Shown here: positions 41,301-45,044 of the stretch, piece after piece
Numbering within the stretch: position 1 is the stretch's first letter
How the letters are laid out: the number at the start of each line of letters is the position of its first letter
Position numbers and translations under genes: made by a program
The notes under the pieces: generated by a model
Told to the model about the DNA's origin: nothing
What the model saw: the letters and a program-made list of their open reading frames with translations, nothing else
Database searches by the model: none
Source of the DNA: Phoronis australis
Lineage: Eukaryota; Phoronida; Phoronidae
NCBI GenBank assembly: GCA_002633005.1
Contig: NMRA01000586.1
Location: 198,191 to 262,190, forward strand
Length of the DNA stretch: 64,000 nucleotides
Direction of reading: 5' to 3'

Positions 41301-43726
41301 ACTGGCTTTGTCTCAAATAAACGGTCGAAGAGCAAGGAGAAATTGCGCAGAAAGAAGCGGAAAATCGTTTGACAATTAGCCATAAATTCTCACTTTAAAG
41401 TTTTGCTGATTATGGATGAGAAATATGGTTACCTTTTTGAAAGTTGCTGTAGACCCACTATTTTGTTACGTCCACTAGCCTTGATAATACAACTCACTTA
41501 ATTTTCTGTGTTCCACTCTAAACTTGTAGTCTTGTAACTCCTTCCCTGTACTACCACTCTGTGAGCCCACGTCTTCATGTCTGTTGGTTCCAGTTGATTG
41601 ACAGCGTACTTATGTACCACCCAACACAGACAGCTCTCGAATGACAATAAGTTAGAAGATGCCCAAGCGAGCTTAATTGCTGCTAACAATTCAGAAGGTT
41701 TAGCAGATTTCTGCCAGTCTGCATGTCTGCTTGTTTTACCATCATCAAGTACATGTAGGCGACCATTTGAAATCATGCCCAAATTCATGACCTTGTACCT
41801 AGTTTTCATAAAAATATAAACCTCAAGTTATTAAAGAAAACTGAAATCCTGAAATCAAGCTCCATTGTATCTATCCAGGTAAACAACTATACAGGGGAAC
41901 TGCAGCAGTGCCTCCATTGCAAAGGGTCACATTACTTCCAATATCTTTGGATATTAAATTTCCATGAAGCCGTTTTATTTTCAGCGTCCTCGATGATGAT
42001 GAAAACATTAACATTCCGTAGAGAGATCTTCATTTTTACTGCGTGTCGTGTCTTATAGCCGGATTATCGTCCATATTTGCTTTAACACCCCTAAATATTT
42101 CATTTTTAAAGAACCATTTTCAGCTTAGTGAACACCTCCATTTTATATTGCCACTTAGCAAATTAATTTACTGCTACGAGGAACTAGCATTTGTTTTGAA
42201 ATTCTCTAGAATTGTTTCAGACAAAAGAACGCTATTTAAAAGATGTTGCCTTATGTGTGTGTGTAATTATGTACTAAGTTTTTGTTTTTAGACCCGGCCT
42301 GTGGCATAAAGCAAAGAAGGTGAATATTACTGCTGGACAAACAGACATCAAGGTATGTTGAATGGGACGGATCTCCTGTTAGGGTCTCTTATCACTTGTT
42401 GTTACAGTGAATTTTTTTTTTACATTAGGGACAAAGTTCTGTTTACAAGCAAAATTTTATTTCTGTTTCTGTTGACAAAGGACGTTGTTACATCCAAAAA
42501 TTTCAGTTGATCCATTCTTGTTGTTTTATTTACCTATTTATATTCGTCATCGAAATAACTTAAACAAGGTGTGGCCAAAGCATTCACCAAAGTTTGAGCA
42601 TTTGATGCTATTAAAAATCTTTGGTAAAAATGGCAATTAATTTTTTTATTAAAAAAGAAATGGTAAAACTGCCACTTTGGAAGAGTAAAATAACCAACAC
42701 GCTTTAGGGGAGTTGGGTTTGACACCAGTATGTGTTTGTTAAGTCTAGTTTGAAAGGTTTGATTGGATACGTGTGTTTCTTGACTGCACATCCAATACTT
42801 GCATGGGAGTCAAGCAACAAACATCTTGAACCTTTCTTCTGCTACACATTACGTGTGCATGTTCAAGGTTTCTGTCCGTGGAACTGGAATACGCAATTAT
42901 ACTCATTAACACTTCCCGCGCGCATAATGACGAAAGTACGATGCAAATTACATGCAAAGTAGACTGCATTAAAGGCAAATTACAAGCAAATTACAAGCAA
43001 ATTACAAGCAAATTGGCAAATGACAGAAAATGTTACCTTAATGATATCTTGAGACTGACGCAGTACAAAAGCATGCCCGACCAGTATGACAATATTCACA
43101 GCAGTGCCCAAACATGGCGTATAACCCTGAGCGCGCTCAACCATTCATAAACAAAATAGTATTCACAGTAAGTACTTTACCATTCGTAAACAAAACAGTA
43201 AATTTAACAATAAGTACTCGACCATTCATAAACAAAATAGTATTCACAGCAAGTACTCTACCACTCGTAAACAAAACAGTAAATTTAACAATAAGTACTC
43301 GACCATTCATATTAAACAAAATAGTATTCACAGTAAGTACTCTACCATTCGTAAACAAAACAGTAAATTTAACAATAAGTACTCGACCATTCATAAACAA
43401 AATAGTATTCACAGTAAAGTACCCATAGTACAATGCATAGGTAAGTCGGAGCTAACCTCATTCGCATGTTACTACACAGGAGGTATGCACTTTTTTCCAT
43501 CTAATTATAATTTCACAGCTACCTTTAATTGCCTTGGTTTTTTGTAGATTGAGTTTCCACTGCCGATTGTGGCGTGTAACTTGATGATCGAATACGCCGA
43601 GTTCTACGACAACTTTCAGGCGTCTGCTGAGACCCTGCAGTGTCCACGTTGCAGTGCCTCTGTACCGGCCAACCCTGGGGTGTGTGGGAATTGTGGGGAA
43701 AATGTATTTCAGTGTCACAAATGCAG
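1..43726 (+). CDS. UBR4: UBR4 (p600) E3 ubiquitin ligase, central portion, 37 exons
   Basis: Central part of the giant UBR4/p600/BIG-family N-recognin. In animals this is a roughly 5,200-residue cytosolic E3 ligase that recognises destabilising N-termini and assembles ubiquitin chains in protein quality control. The exons listed separately join with consistent phase at every GT-AG junction and encode about 2,170 residues. They match vertebrate UBR4 almost continuously: an acidic linker, the UBR box (exons 7-8), a long stretch rich in beta strands likely to be propeller-like (exons 11-18), a probable jelly-roll segment (exons 19-21), a Ser/Asp-rich linker with a UIM-like helix (exons 27-29), a large helical segment (exon 30), and a Cys-rich zinc segment (exon 37). 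The gene is open at both ends: the N-terminal part precedes the window, and the exon after 43,726 was not found. Exons 2-6 occur twice because of a duplicated assembly block. The family assignment is very secure; domain names other than the UBR box are inference. Confidence 0.96.
411..602 (+). CDS. UBR4: UBR4 exon 2 (copy A)
   Basis: Acceptor TTTGTTTGCAG, donor GTATGG. Reads [20 protein letters not shown] and continues in a hydrophobic helical stretch rich in Ala and Gly. It enters in phase 2 and leaves in phase 2. The same 192-base exon recurs at 4,776. Confidence 0.92.
943..1006 (+). CDS. UBR4: UBR4 exon 3 (copy A)
   Basis: Acceptor TTATCTTCAG, donor GTATGT. Reads [20 protein letters not shown] and Q, ending at a codon boundary. 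64 bases, identical in length to copy B. Confidence 0.92.
1781..1863 (+). CDS. UBR4: UBR4 exon 4 (copy A)
   Basis: Acceptor TTGTTTACAG, donor GTATGTG. Reads [20 protein letters not shown] then ALKKSSE and a split Arg codon. 83 bases. Confidence 0.92.
2696..2741 (+). CDS. UBR4: UBR4 exon 5 (copy A)
   Basis: Acceptor TGTCTTGCAG, donor GTAAGT. A 46-base microexon-like exon reading [15 protein letters not shown] after the split Arg. Copy B has Ala for the Thr near the end. Confidence 0.9.
2989..3135. repeat. 49-bp minisatellite, 3 copies (copy A)
   Basis: Three tandem 49-base units beginning CACTGAGGTGAACCATGACT, lying in the intron between exons 5 and 6. The equivalent array in copy B has four units. 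Confidence 0.95.
3840..3905 (+). CDS. UBR4: UBR4 exon 6 (copy A), acidic linker
   Basis: Acceptor TATTTCCTTCAG, donor GTAAGT. Reads [20 protein letters not shown] then DS. This acidic stretch sits immediately N-terminal to the UBR box in vertebrate UBR4 and has the same DSDW start and AAEDS end. Confidence 0.93.
4200..4673. other. Assembly gap (474 Ns)
   Basis: A run of N with no sequence information. It separates the two copies of the exon 2-6 block. Any open frames drawn across it are meaningless. Confidence 0.99.
4776..4967 (+). CDS. UBR4: UBR4 exon 2 (copy B)
   Basis: Second copy of the 192-base exon, with the same acceptor and donor. The encoded protein is the same as in copy A as far as I can read. 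Confidence 0.88.
5311..5374 (+). CDS. UBR4: UBR4 exon 3 (copy B)
   Basis: Second copy of the 64-base exon. Same splice signals and same reading, [20 protein letters not shown]. Confidence 0.88.
6197..6279 (+). CDS. UBR4: UBR4 exon 4 (copy B)
   Basis: Second copy of the 83-base exon, with silent differences from copy A (for example TGC for TGT in the Cys codon of the STCYLL segment). Confidence 0.88.
7113..7158 (+). CDS. UBR4: UBR4 exon 5 (copy B)
   Basis: Second copy of the 46-base exon. It has silent changes plus ACT to GCT, giving EISAV instead of EISTV. The acceptor is TCTTCCAG rather than TCTTGCAG. Confidence 0.87.
7410..7605. repeat. 49-bp minisatellite, 4 copies (copy B)
   Basis: Four tandem units of the 49-base motif that occurs three times in copy A. 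This is a length polymorphism between the two presumed haplotypes. Confidence 0.95.
8336..8401 (+). CDS. UBR4: UBR4 exon 6 (copy B), acidic linker
   Basis: Second copy of the 66-base acidic exon, with only silent differences. It connects in phase to exon 7 at 9,020, so a continuous reading can use this copy or copy A but not both in series. Confidence 0.9.
8402..9019 (+). other. UBR4 intron 6 with duplicated splice acceptor
   Basis: 618 bases. The last part contains a 76-bp imperfect tandem duplication (8,893-8,958 and 8,969-9,037) that includes a polypyrimidine tract, AG and the first bases of exon 7. The upstream copy runs into an in-frame TAG at 8,971, so it is a decoy rather than a usable exon start. 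Confidence 0.8.
9020..9090 (+). CDS. UBR4: UBR4 exon 7, start of UBR box region
   Basis: Acceptor TTGTTCTCAG, donor GTGAGT. Reads [20 protein letters not shown] then NQHW, the conserved lead-in to the UBR4 zinc finger. It ends within the Trp codon. Confidence 0.97.
9406..9553 (+). CDS. UBR4: UBR4 exon 8, UBR-box zinc finger
   Basis: Acceptor ACTCTCCAG, donor GTAAGAC. Reads [15 protein letters not shown], then [19 protein letters not shown], then [15 protein letters not shown]. This is the UBR-type zinc finger that binds N-degron residues in the family; the Cys/His zinc ligands (CxxC, CxxC, CxxxH, CDCG) are present. It is the strongest single identifier of the gene. Confidence 0.98.
9554..11365 (+). 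other. UBR4 intron 8
   Basis: 1.8 kb of AT-rich sequence with many stops in all frames and no recognisable gene. Its last 75 bases contain about three copies of a roughly 27-bp repeat (CATAATGGTG...CCCCTGCTC) running right up to the exon 9 acceptor. Confidence 0.75.
11287..11364. repeat. About 27-bp tandem repeat abutting exon 9 acceptor
   Basis: Three imperfect copies ending TTTCCCCTGCTC. The last copy supplies the polypyrimidine tract and AG of exon 9. Confidence 0.8.
11366..11563 (+). CDS. UBR4: UBR4 exon 9
   Basis: Phase 0 at both ends, 198 bases. Reads [20 protein letters not shown] and onward to ALCRQIE. ALVKR directly after the UBR box is shared with vertebrate UBR4. It is polar and probably a linker leading to a helix. 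Confidence 0.94.
12037..12237 (+). CDS. UBR4: UBR4 exon 10
   Basis: Acceptor TGTATATCAG, donor GTGAGT, 201 bases, phase 0. Reads [20 protein letters not shown] and onward to TVTSSDQLM. Helical. Confidence 0.93.
12238..14926 (+). other. UBR4 intron 10
   Basis: 2.7 kb of AT-rich intron. Open frames of up to about 104 codons (13,091-13,405) have low-complexity, Phe/Ile-rich composition typical of AT-rich noncoding DNA. I see no gene, RNA or clear repeat. Confidence 0.7.
14927..15178 (+). CDS. UBR4: UBR4 exon 11
   Basis: Acceptor CTGTCCACAG, donor GTAAGT, 252 bases, phase 0. Reads [20 protein letters not shown], then [20 protein letters not shown], then [20 protein letters not shown]. Start of the segment rich in beta strands that resembles a propeller. 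Confidence 0.95.
15179..15900 (+). other. UBR4 intron 11 with minisatellites
   Basis: Contains two tandem-repeat tracts. One is an imperfect repeat of TCTTGTTATTTT/AAGTGTCAAAC around 15,380-15,520; the other is an array of about 33 bp at 15,655-15,851. No gene. Confidence 0.75.
15655..15851. repeat. About 33-bp minisatellite, about 6 copies
   Basis: Imperfect tandem units around CCACCCTAAAACTTGAACC, ending about 50 bases before the exon 12 acceptor. Confidence 0.9.
15901..15990 (+). CDS. UBR4: UBR4 exon 12
   Basis: Acceptor CTTCCCTCCAG, donor GTAAGT, 90 bases. Reads [20 protein letters not shown] then [10 protein letters not shown], a propeller-like blade pattern. Confidence 0.95.
15991..16578 (+). 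other. UBR4 intron 12
   Basis: 588 bases without a gene. It holds one exact match to the CTCF core consensus on the minus strand (16,363-16,374; plus strand GCCACCTAGTGG), apparently isolated from the large array at 45.8-49 kb. Confidence 0.6.
16579..16671 (+). CDS. UBR4: UBR4 exon 13
   Basis: 93 bases, phase 0. Reads [20 protein letters not shown] then [11 protein letters not shown]. Acceptor TTCTTCCCCAG, donor GTATTTG. Confidence 0.95.
16672..17129 (+). other. UBR4 intron 13
   Basis: 458 bases of AT-rich intron. A short phrase, ATACCAATCTGCCATT, also occurs in intron 10 (about 13,099), hinting at an old dispersed repeat. Nothing else seen. Confidence 0.6.
17130..17333 (+). CDS. UBR4: UBR4 exon 14
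   Basis: 204 bases, phase 0. Reads [20 protein letters not shown], then [20 protein letters not shown], then KIRDVTFLF. This is one of the best-conserved stretches of UBR4. The [14 protein letters not shown] pattern is typical of a propeller blade. Confidence 0.97.
17753..17918 (+). CDS. UBR4: UBR4 exon 15
   Basis: 166 bases. Reads [20 protein letters not shown], then [20 protein letters not shown], then [15 protein letters not shown] and a split Gly. The QVAGGG turn is conserved in UBR4. The intron before it (17,334-17,752) shows no gene. Confidence 0.96.
17919..18525 (+). other. UBR4 intron 15 with 89-bp tandem repeat
   Basis: AT-rich, then about 2.7 units of an 89-bp minisatellite (18,287-18,515) ending ten bases before the exon 16 acceptor. 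Each unit contains GTTCTTGTAAGTTCCTGGTG, that is, a cryptic GTAAGT donor-like string. Confidence 0.85.
18287..18515. repeat. 89-bp minisatellite next to exon 16 acceptor
   Basis: Three imperfect copies of a unit containing CATCAACAATAATATTATGT. The last copy runs into the CTGCAG acceptor of exon 16. Confidence 0.92.
18526..18598 (+). CDS. UBR4: UBR4 exon 16
   Basis: 73 bases. Reads [20 protein letters not shown] then VPFKR (split). Donor GTTAGAT. Confidence 0.93.
19052..19271 (+). CDS. UBR4: UBR4 exon 17
   Basis: 220 bases. Reads [20 protein letters not shown], then [20 protein letters not shown], then [20 protein letters not shown], then DMVAIRH. The QWSEV...HPGL and [13 protein letters not shown] motifs are hallmarks of UBR4. 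The preceding intron (18,599-19,051) is plain AT-rich sequence. Confidence 0.97.
19272..20001 (+). other. UBR4 intron 17
   Basis: 730 bases, AT-rich. An open frame runs into exon 18 but has no family resemblance before the acceptor. No other feature seen. Confidence 0.65.
20002..20155 (+). CDS. UBR4: UBR4 exon 18
   Basis: 154 bases. Reads [20 protein letters not shown], then [20 protein letters not shown], then [11 protein letters not shown]. The [12 protein letters not shown] blade is nearly identical in vertebrates; a basic KKKK linker follows. Confidence 0.97.
20156..20803 (+). other. UBR4 intron 18
   Basis: 648 bases with no gene or repeat that I can support. Confidence 0.6.
20804..20964 (+). 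CDS. UBR4: UBR4 exon 19
   Basis: 161 bases. Reads [20 protein letters not shown], then [20 protein letters not shown], then [14 protein letters not shown]. The FPVDFFE and EFGGNDxLQxYN motifs match UBR4. Acceptor TTTACTCAAG is less common but in phase. Confidence 0.96.
20965..21306 (+). other. UBR4 intron 19
   Basis: 342 bases, nothing seen. Confidence 0.6.
21307..21526 (+). CDS. UBR4: UBR4 exon 20
   Basis: 220 bases. Reads [20 protein letters not shown], then [20 protein letters not shown], then [20 protein letters not shown], then [13 protein letters not shown]. The strand pattern and ERAPxYxEIFGR motif suggest a jelly-roll or galactose-binding-like fold, as proposed for this part of UBR4 (inference). 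Confidence 0.96.
21826..22244 (+). CDS. UBR4: UBR4 exon 21
   Basis: 419 bases. Reads (I)[20 protein letters not shown], then [16 protein letters not shown], continuing through a disordered Ser/Pro/Asp stretch to a helical end, [26 protein letters not shown] is conserved in the family. Confidence 0.96.
22479..22656 (+). CDS. UBR4: UBR4 exon 22
   Basis: 178 bases. Reads [20 protein letters not shown], then [20 protein letters not shown], then [31 protein letters not shown] is a UBR4 hallmark. Confidence 0.96.
22772..22915 (+). CDS. UBR4: UBR4 exon 23
   Basis: 144 bases. Reads [20 protein letters not shown], then [20 protein letters not shown], then AYAPVCLP with a split Gly. Acceptor TCTATTTCCAG, donor GTAAAT. 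Confidence 0.94.
22916..23487 (+). other. UBR4 intron 23 with (CA)n tract
   Basis: 572 bases containing the microsatellite at 23,293-23,360. No gene. Confidence 0.75.
23293..23360. repeat. (CA)n microsatellite
   Basis: About 33 CA dinucleotides, interrupted once by CAGA. A likely length-polymorphic marker. Confidence 0.97.
23488..23609 (+). CDS. UBR4: UBR4 exon 24
   Basis: 122 bases. Reads [20 protein letters not shown], then [20 protein letters not shown] and E. The GLTH.EATV.ALV.IIH motif is shared with vertebrate UBR4. Confidence 0.96.
23610..24162 (+). other. UBR4 intron 24 with decoy exon starts
   Basis: The 3' part (about 24,018-24,162) is a degenerate tandem repeat carrying extra acceptor-like sites. 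At 24,102 one copy reads DASVTFEC after a TTGCAG, resembling the true exon 25 start DATVAFAC, and then stops at TAA 24,138. Confidence 0.8.
24163..24271 (+). CDS. UBR4: UBR4 exon 25
   Basis: 109 bases. Reads [20 protein letters not shown] then [16 protein letters not shown]. The CKQA.IRVLRP..RRR motif is conserved; the basic cluster may be exposed. Confidence 0.96.
24272..24932 (+). other. UBR4 intron 25
   Basis: 661 bases, AT-rich, nothing recognised. Confidence 0.6.
24933..25033 (+). CDS. UBR4: UBR4 exon 26
   Basis: 101 bases. Reads [20 protein letters not shown] then [14 protein letters not shown]. Low-complexity acidic/Pro linker; the DFE. end fits the family. Confidence 0.88.
25205..25375. 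repeat. 42-bp minisatellite, about 4 copies (repeated at 25,633-25,803)
   Basis: Units of GGTTTTAGTTGGCATACAAC plus TTTATCATACAATATCCAGT and AA. Further diverged units follow the insertion, at about 26,126-26,280. Confidence 0.93.
25806..26125. mobile_element. GC-rich MITE-like insertion in minisatellite
   Basis: A 320-bp GC-rich segment interrupts the AT-rich 42-bp minisatellite. The ends are imperfectly inverted: left GGTGGATTTGGGGGGAGGGG; the right end, read in reverse, begins CAGTGGCGGATCTAGG. A TCCAG motif from the minisatellite flanks both sides and may be a target duplication. A truncated first copy (25,376-25,548) belongs to the assembly overlap. The family is not identified. Confidence 0.6.
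26666..26890 (+). CDS. UBR4: UBR4 exon 27, with UIM-like helix
   Basis: 225 bases, phase 0. Reads [20 protein letters not shown], then [20 protein letters not shown], then [17 protein letters not shown]. The SPLEALL...[13 protein letters not shown] block is a UBR4 hallmark. [17 protein letters not shown] fits the ubiquitin-interacting-motif pattern (acidic run, central Ala, Ser three to four residues later, Glu). Confidence 0.97.
26891..27846 (+). other. UBR4 intron 27
   Basis: 956 bases. Holds a 22-bp minisatellite (26,953-27,068) and a short ATATCATATATC tract near 27,165-27,215. The rest is unremarkable. Confidence 0.7.
26953..27068. repeat. 22-bp minisatellite, about 5 copies
   Basis: Units of TTGATAACTGATACCAGTCT plus GT, imperfect. 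Confidence 0.93.
27847..28042 (+). CDS. UBR4: UBR4 exon 28, Ser/Asp-rich linker
   Basis: 196 bases. Reads (G)[20 protein letters not shown], then [20 protein letters not shown], then [20 protein letters not shown]. Low complexity, but the DTTASAP.SDDE and [15 protein letters not shown] blocks are strongly conserved in UBR4. Confidence 0.97.
28043..28414 (+). other. UBR4 intron 28
   Basis: 372 bases. An open frame continues from exon 28 through most of it, but the GTACGT donor and the phase-correct acceptor at 28,414 support splicing. Nothing else seen. Confidence 0.65.
28415..28659 (+). CDS. UBR4: UBR4 exon 29
   Basis: 245 bases. Reads [20 protein letters not shown] and onward to [20 protein letters not shown] and [23 protein letters not shown] and RLHM.R..LLERL...[11 protein letters not shown] are UBR4 hallmarks. 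The linker ends and helical structure resumes here. Confidence 0.97.
28909..29962 (+). CDS. UBR4: UBR4 exon 30, large helical exon
   Basis: 1,054 bases, the longest exon in the window. Reads [20 protein letters not shown] at the start. Conserved blocks include [68 protein letters not shown] and [20 protein letters not shown], ending in a Lys/Glu-rich tail before the GTGAGA donor. Probably an armadillo-like helical scaffold (inference from helix pattern). An open frame upstream to 28,807 is intronic. Confidence 0.98.
30199..30367 (+). CDS. UBR4: UBR4 exon 31
   Basis: 169 bases. Reads [20 protein letters not shown], then [20 protein letters not shown], then [16 protein letters not shown] and a split Arg. 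FLR.FLLESNS..VRWQAH matches the family. Confidence 0.97.
30368..31015 (+). other. UBR4 intron 31
   Basis: 648 bases. Weak repeats of AATAGAATTC with AGCA at 30,455-30,590; otherwise nothing seen. Confidence 0.6.
31016..31163 (+). CDS. UBR4: UBR4 exon 32
   Basis: 148 bases. Reads (R)[20 protein letters not shown], then [20 protein letters not shown], then [33 protein letters not shown] is nearly invariant. Confidence 0.98.
31469..31554 (+). CDS. UBR4: UBR4 exon 33
   Basis: 86 bases. Reads [20 protein letters not shown] then NHQNYNIY plus a split Asn. The 305-base intron before it shows no other feature. Confidence 0.94.
31590..31695. repeat. 21-bp minisatellite in intron 33
   Basis: About five units of ACATTGCCTAGTCCTGTGG and close variants between exons 33 and 34. 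Confidence 0.9.
31775..31862 (+). CDS. UBR4: UBR4 exon 34
   Basis: 88 bases. Reads (N)[20 protein letters not shown] then [29 protein letters not shown] is essentially identical to vertebrate UBR4. Confidence 0.98.
31863..33699 (+). other. UBR4 intron 34, carrying diverged copies of the CTAGTGG-box repeat
   Basis: 1.84 kb. Between about 32,060 and 33,540 there are phrases such as ATGAAATTTGG, GTGTTCCTGAT, GATCTTTATTAAA and AGTGGC that recur in the array at 45.8-49.1 kb, so this is an older copy of the same dispersed repeat. A single N at 32,581 marks a join. Confidence 0.75.
33700..33893 (+). CDS. UBR4: UBR4 exon 35
   Basis: 194 bases. Reads [20 protein letters not shown], then [20 protein letters not shown], then [20 protein letters not shown] and ELKN. 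Strand-rich; [14 protein letters not shown] is a family hallmark. Confidence 0.97.
34262..34385. repeat. About 20-bp tandem repeat
   Basis: Six to seven units of AATGATTGACAGCAGTTGCA-like sequence. Confidence 0.9.
34610..35300. repeat. Two copies of an unidentified dispersed repeat
   Basis: Shared phrases CTGACCTCTTCCGGTGCA, AGAAGAAAAATGCACCTAAT and CTAATTGACCC occur at about 34,610-34,800 and 35,040-35,290. The N at 35,217 falls inside the second copy, right after the shared phrase. No coding content is visible. Confidence 0.6.
35404..35446. repeat. AAGAAT simple repeat
   Basis: Low-complexity AAGAATAAG run of about 43 bases; it explains a Lys/Asn-rich spurious frame. Confidence 0.95.
38409..38600. 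repeat. About 37-bp minisatellite downstream of GPCR
   Basis: Five to six units of AGAAGACATTGTGTTACATT followed by ATAAATACAAC. It ends about 240 bases beyond the GPCR stop codon. Confidence 0.92.
38842..39747 (-). CDS. Intronless class A (rhodopsin-like) GPCR, melatonin-receptor-like
   Basis: 301 residues, seven hydrophobic segments, a single exon on the strand opposite the UBR4 intron that contains it. Landmarks: TM1 GNILVI (Asn22), TM2 LAVADLL (Asp51), TM3 disulfide Cys80 paired with Cys160 in the second extracellular loop, NRY at 104-106 instead of DRY, TM5 Pro181 and Tyr189, TM6 FVSCWLP (225-231), TM7 NSFVY (263-267) instead of NPxxY, then a short basic tail. The usual TM4 Trp is not evident. 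NRY, CWLP and a YG...QFRKGY-like helix 8 resemble melatonin receptors and related orphans of invertebrates, but a melatonin ligand is only a guess. The Met chosen gives a very short N-terminus (about 7 residues before TM1); no upstream exon was identified. An NVS glycosylation site is in the first extracellular loop (65-67). Confidence 0.93.
   Translation of the reverse strand: MVKVYVEIVVLSAMIVIGILGNILVIGALVIQKETRQKVGNILVINLAVADLLMVTIVIPTILMNVSAGEIKTTEGTALCEIVSFFSVFSGGMSIYSIMTIAVNRYINVCKGEITYKRIFTKSKMAAILGILYTYMILCSLLGPIIGYSTAQYMPAMGTCSVKSQHKIFYILLGFQGFVLPATITCVCYARLFKKIRSARRVHTSSVIDKKQKAACTLLIVFLIFVSCWLPHAITLVVDPQRRLPTQFLRFTSWLLLANSCINSFVYGLRCQQFRKGYKKVLCFWKRSQMVAPHSGIFHVS
40402..40751. repeat. 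172-bp tandem duplication, two copies
   Basis: ATTAAATAAAGTTGATGAAA through ACACACTTTCACACACTCAT occurs twice in direct succession (about 40,402-40,573 and 40,577-40,750) with very few differences. A recent tandem duplication, or an unmarked assembly overlap. Confidence 0.93.
41498..41809 (-). other. Unrecognised 103-codon open frame
   Basis: An uninterrupted minus-strand frame with balanced amino-acid composition (several Trp and Cys), unlike the Phe/Ile/Lys-rich junk frames nearby. I recognise no domain and see no clear partner exons. It could be a fragment of a dead gene or mobile element, or chance. Confidence 0.2.
42292..42352 (+). CDS. UBR4: UBR4 exon 36
   Basis: 61 bases. Reads (K)[20 protein letters not shown]. 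Acceptor TTTGTTTTTAG, donor GTATGT. W.KAKKV....GQT..K fits vertebrate UBR4 at this position, and the phase matches exon 35. Confidence 0.95.
42456..42535. mobile_element. Solo arm of palindromic element
   Basis: AATTTTATTTCTGTTTCTGT through CATTCTTGTTGTTTTATTTA matches the right arm of the element at 44,646-45,044, including TCAGTTGATCCATTC. Confidence 0.8.
43137..43425. repeat. 81-bp tandem array (two related 40-bp halves), about 3.5 copies
   Basis: Alternating units ending AACAAAATAGTATTCACAGT and AACAAAACAGTAAATTTAAC. The period is divisible by three, so both strands stay open for about 100 codons without being genes. Confidence 0.95.
43548..43726 (+). CDS. UBR4: UBR4 exon 37, Cys-rich zinc segment (last exon found)
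   Basis: 179 bases. Reads [20 protein letters not shown], then [20 protein letters not shown], then [19 protein letters not shown] and a split Arg. The CPRC, CGNC and CHKC pairs suggest zinc binding; the block is nearly identical to vertebrate UBR4. Donor GTAGGT at 43,727. The next expected exon (the INYDE...CGFCKYARFDF region of the family) is not found downstream in the window. Confidence 0.98.
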
Positions 43727-44645
43727 GTAGGTGGAGCCATGTGTATTTGAATATGCCGATATCACTCAGGGGTTTATCATGACTGTTATGTAGTTTTAAT
43801 GATCTAAGTCAGCGTTTTGTAAGAAAAGAATGGTGTTCTGGTCAATAGTACAGAAGTGATTTGAAAGCTTGGCTCCACAACAAAAAGTCGGGTGTTTGGT
43901 GATGAATAAGTTTGATTATTCAGGGATTGAGTGATTGACATGCAGGCTGACAGTCTGTTAGTTTTAGGGAATGGGAGGAGCTATAATGGAATATGAATAT
44001 GCATAGGTTGGCAAGTAGGCTGGTTGGCTGCTGGTGTAAGGACTGGTAGGAGGAGGAGCTACGATGGAAAATAAATGTAAATTGATTGACATGTAGGTTG
44101 ATTACTGCTTGTGTAAGCAGTGGGTTTTTGCTATTCTTTATTTAACCAGAAAACTCGTTTAGTGGTACAATTATAGAAAATAAACATTGACACCAGTTTC
44201 CCATGAGGCCCTGACAAACAAACACAACCGTCATCGACGAAAAGAGTAAGCAATTAGAAATATGCTGAAAGGAATGAACTTTCACTGTCAGAAACTGCAC
44301 GTTATTACTTGTGCCGTGTGTGGCTATTGTCTCTTGAATGTCTTATTGTCAGAGGACTACACATGTTATGTGTATGCATGGTGTACCTTCCAATGCCAAA
44401 ACGAGGCTTGAACGGCATAGCACGGTCATCTCTGCCGGGCCAGTCGAGTTTGTATATACTTTTTGTGCAGCTTTTGTATTGTATGGTCCCAAATCAGCTA
44501 TTAAATACTGAAACTCAGAGACGAGAGTGCAAGACCAGTCTGATAGTCACTGAGTCGCCGCAGTGTGTTGCACAGAACTAGAACTTGCCTTGAGATAACA
44601 CTTTCCATGACTTCAAATTTTCTTCTTTTAAGAATATATATATAT
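43727..44645. other. Start of UBR4 intron 37
   Basis: About 920 bases. Two weakly similar phrases, ATTGACATGTAGGTTGATT and ATTGACATGCAGGCTGAC (about 43,930-44,100), suggest a decayed repeat. No gene. Confidence 0.5.
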
Positions 44646-45044
44646 GTAAATAAAACAACAAGAATGAATCATCTAAAATTTTCGGATATAATAACGTCCT
44701 TCATCAATAGAAATAAAGTAAAATCAAACACTATTTGACAATTGACATTTAAGATGTGGTGTAATGCAGCGGAAATAATTAAATGAAACAATAAGTTTTT
44801 ATGTTTAATCCATGAAGTTCTAGATAGACAAGCTCAATACACTAGGACCTCATGGATTAAACATAAAAACCTCTTAAATTATATCAATTAATTATTTCCT
44901 CAACAATGTATCATATTCATTATGCCACATCTTAAATGTCAGTTGTCATATAAAGCTTGATTTTACTTTATTTCTGTTTCTGTTGACGAAGGACGTTATT
45001 ATATCCGAAAATTTCAGTTGATCCATTCTTGTTGTTTTATTTAC
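44646..45044. mobile_element. Palindromic MITE / foldback element, about 400 bp
   Basis: The left end GTAAATAAAACAACAAGAAT and right end ATTCTTGTTGTTTTATTTAC are inverted copies. Pairing continues inward through TTTTCGGATATAATAACGTC and on to TTTTTATGTTTAATCCATGA near the centre (about 44,810 and 44,852), so nearly the whole element can fold on itself. No coding content. A solo arm lies at 42.46 kb. Confidence 0.85.

Larger units (their letters stand above)
33894..42291 (+). other. UBR4 intron 35 (8.4 kb) hosting an antisense GPCR
   Basis: Much larger than the other introns. Contents in order: a 20-bp tandem repeat (34,262-34,385); a 25-base palindrome (34,462-34,486); two copies of a dispersed repeat (about 34,610-34,900 and 35,040-35,300); an AAGAAT tract (35,404-35,446); diverged tandem phrases around GGTTACCA (37,165-37,600); a 37-bp array; the GPCR gene; and a 172-bp tandem duplication. 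Single Ns at 35,217 and 35,744 mark joins. The stretches 35,830-37,150, 39,800-40,400 and 40,760-42,290 show nothing recognisable. Confidence 0.8.
42353..43547 (+). other. UBR4 intron 36
   Basis: 1.2 kb. Contains a solo arm of the 44.6-kb palindromic element (about 42,456-42,535) and an 81-bp tandem array (43,137-43,425). Otherwise empty. Confidence 0.8.

Noticed and set aside
43114-43433. About 100-codon open frames on both strands with repeated INKIVFT-like motifs
   Set aside because: Produced by an 81-bp tandem array whose period is a multiple of three; no protein family and both strands are open.
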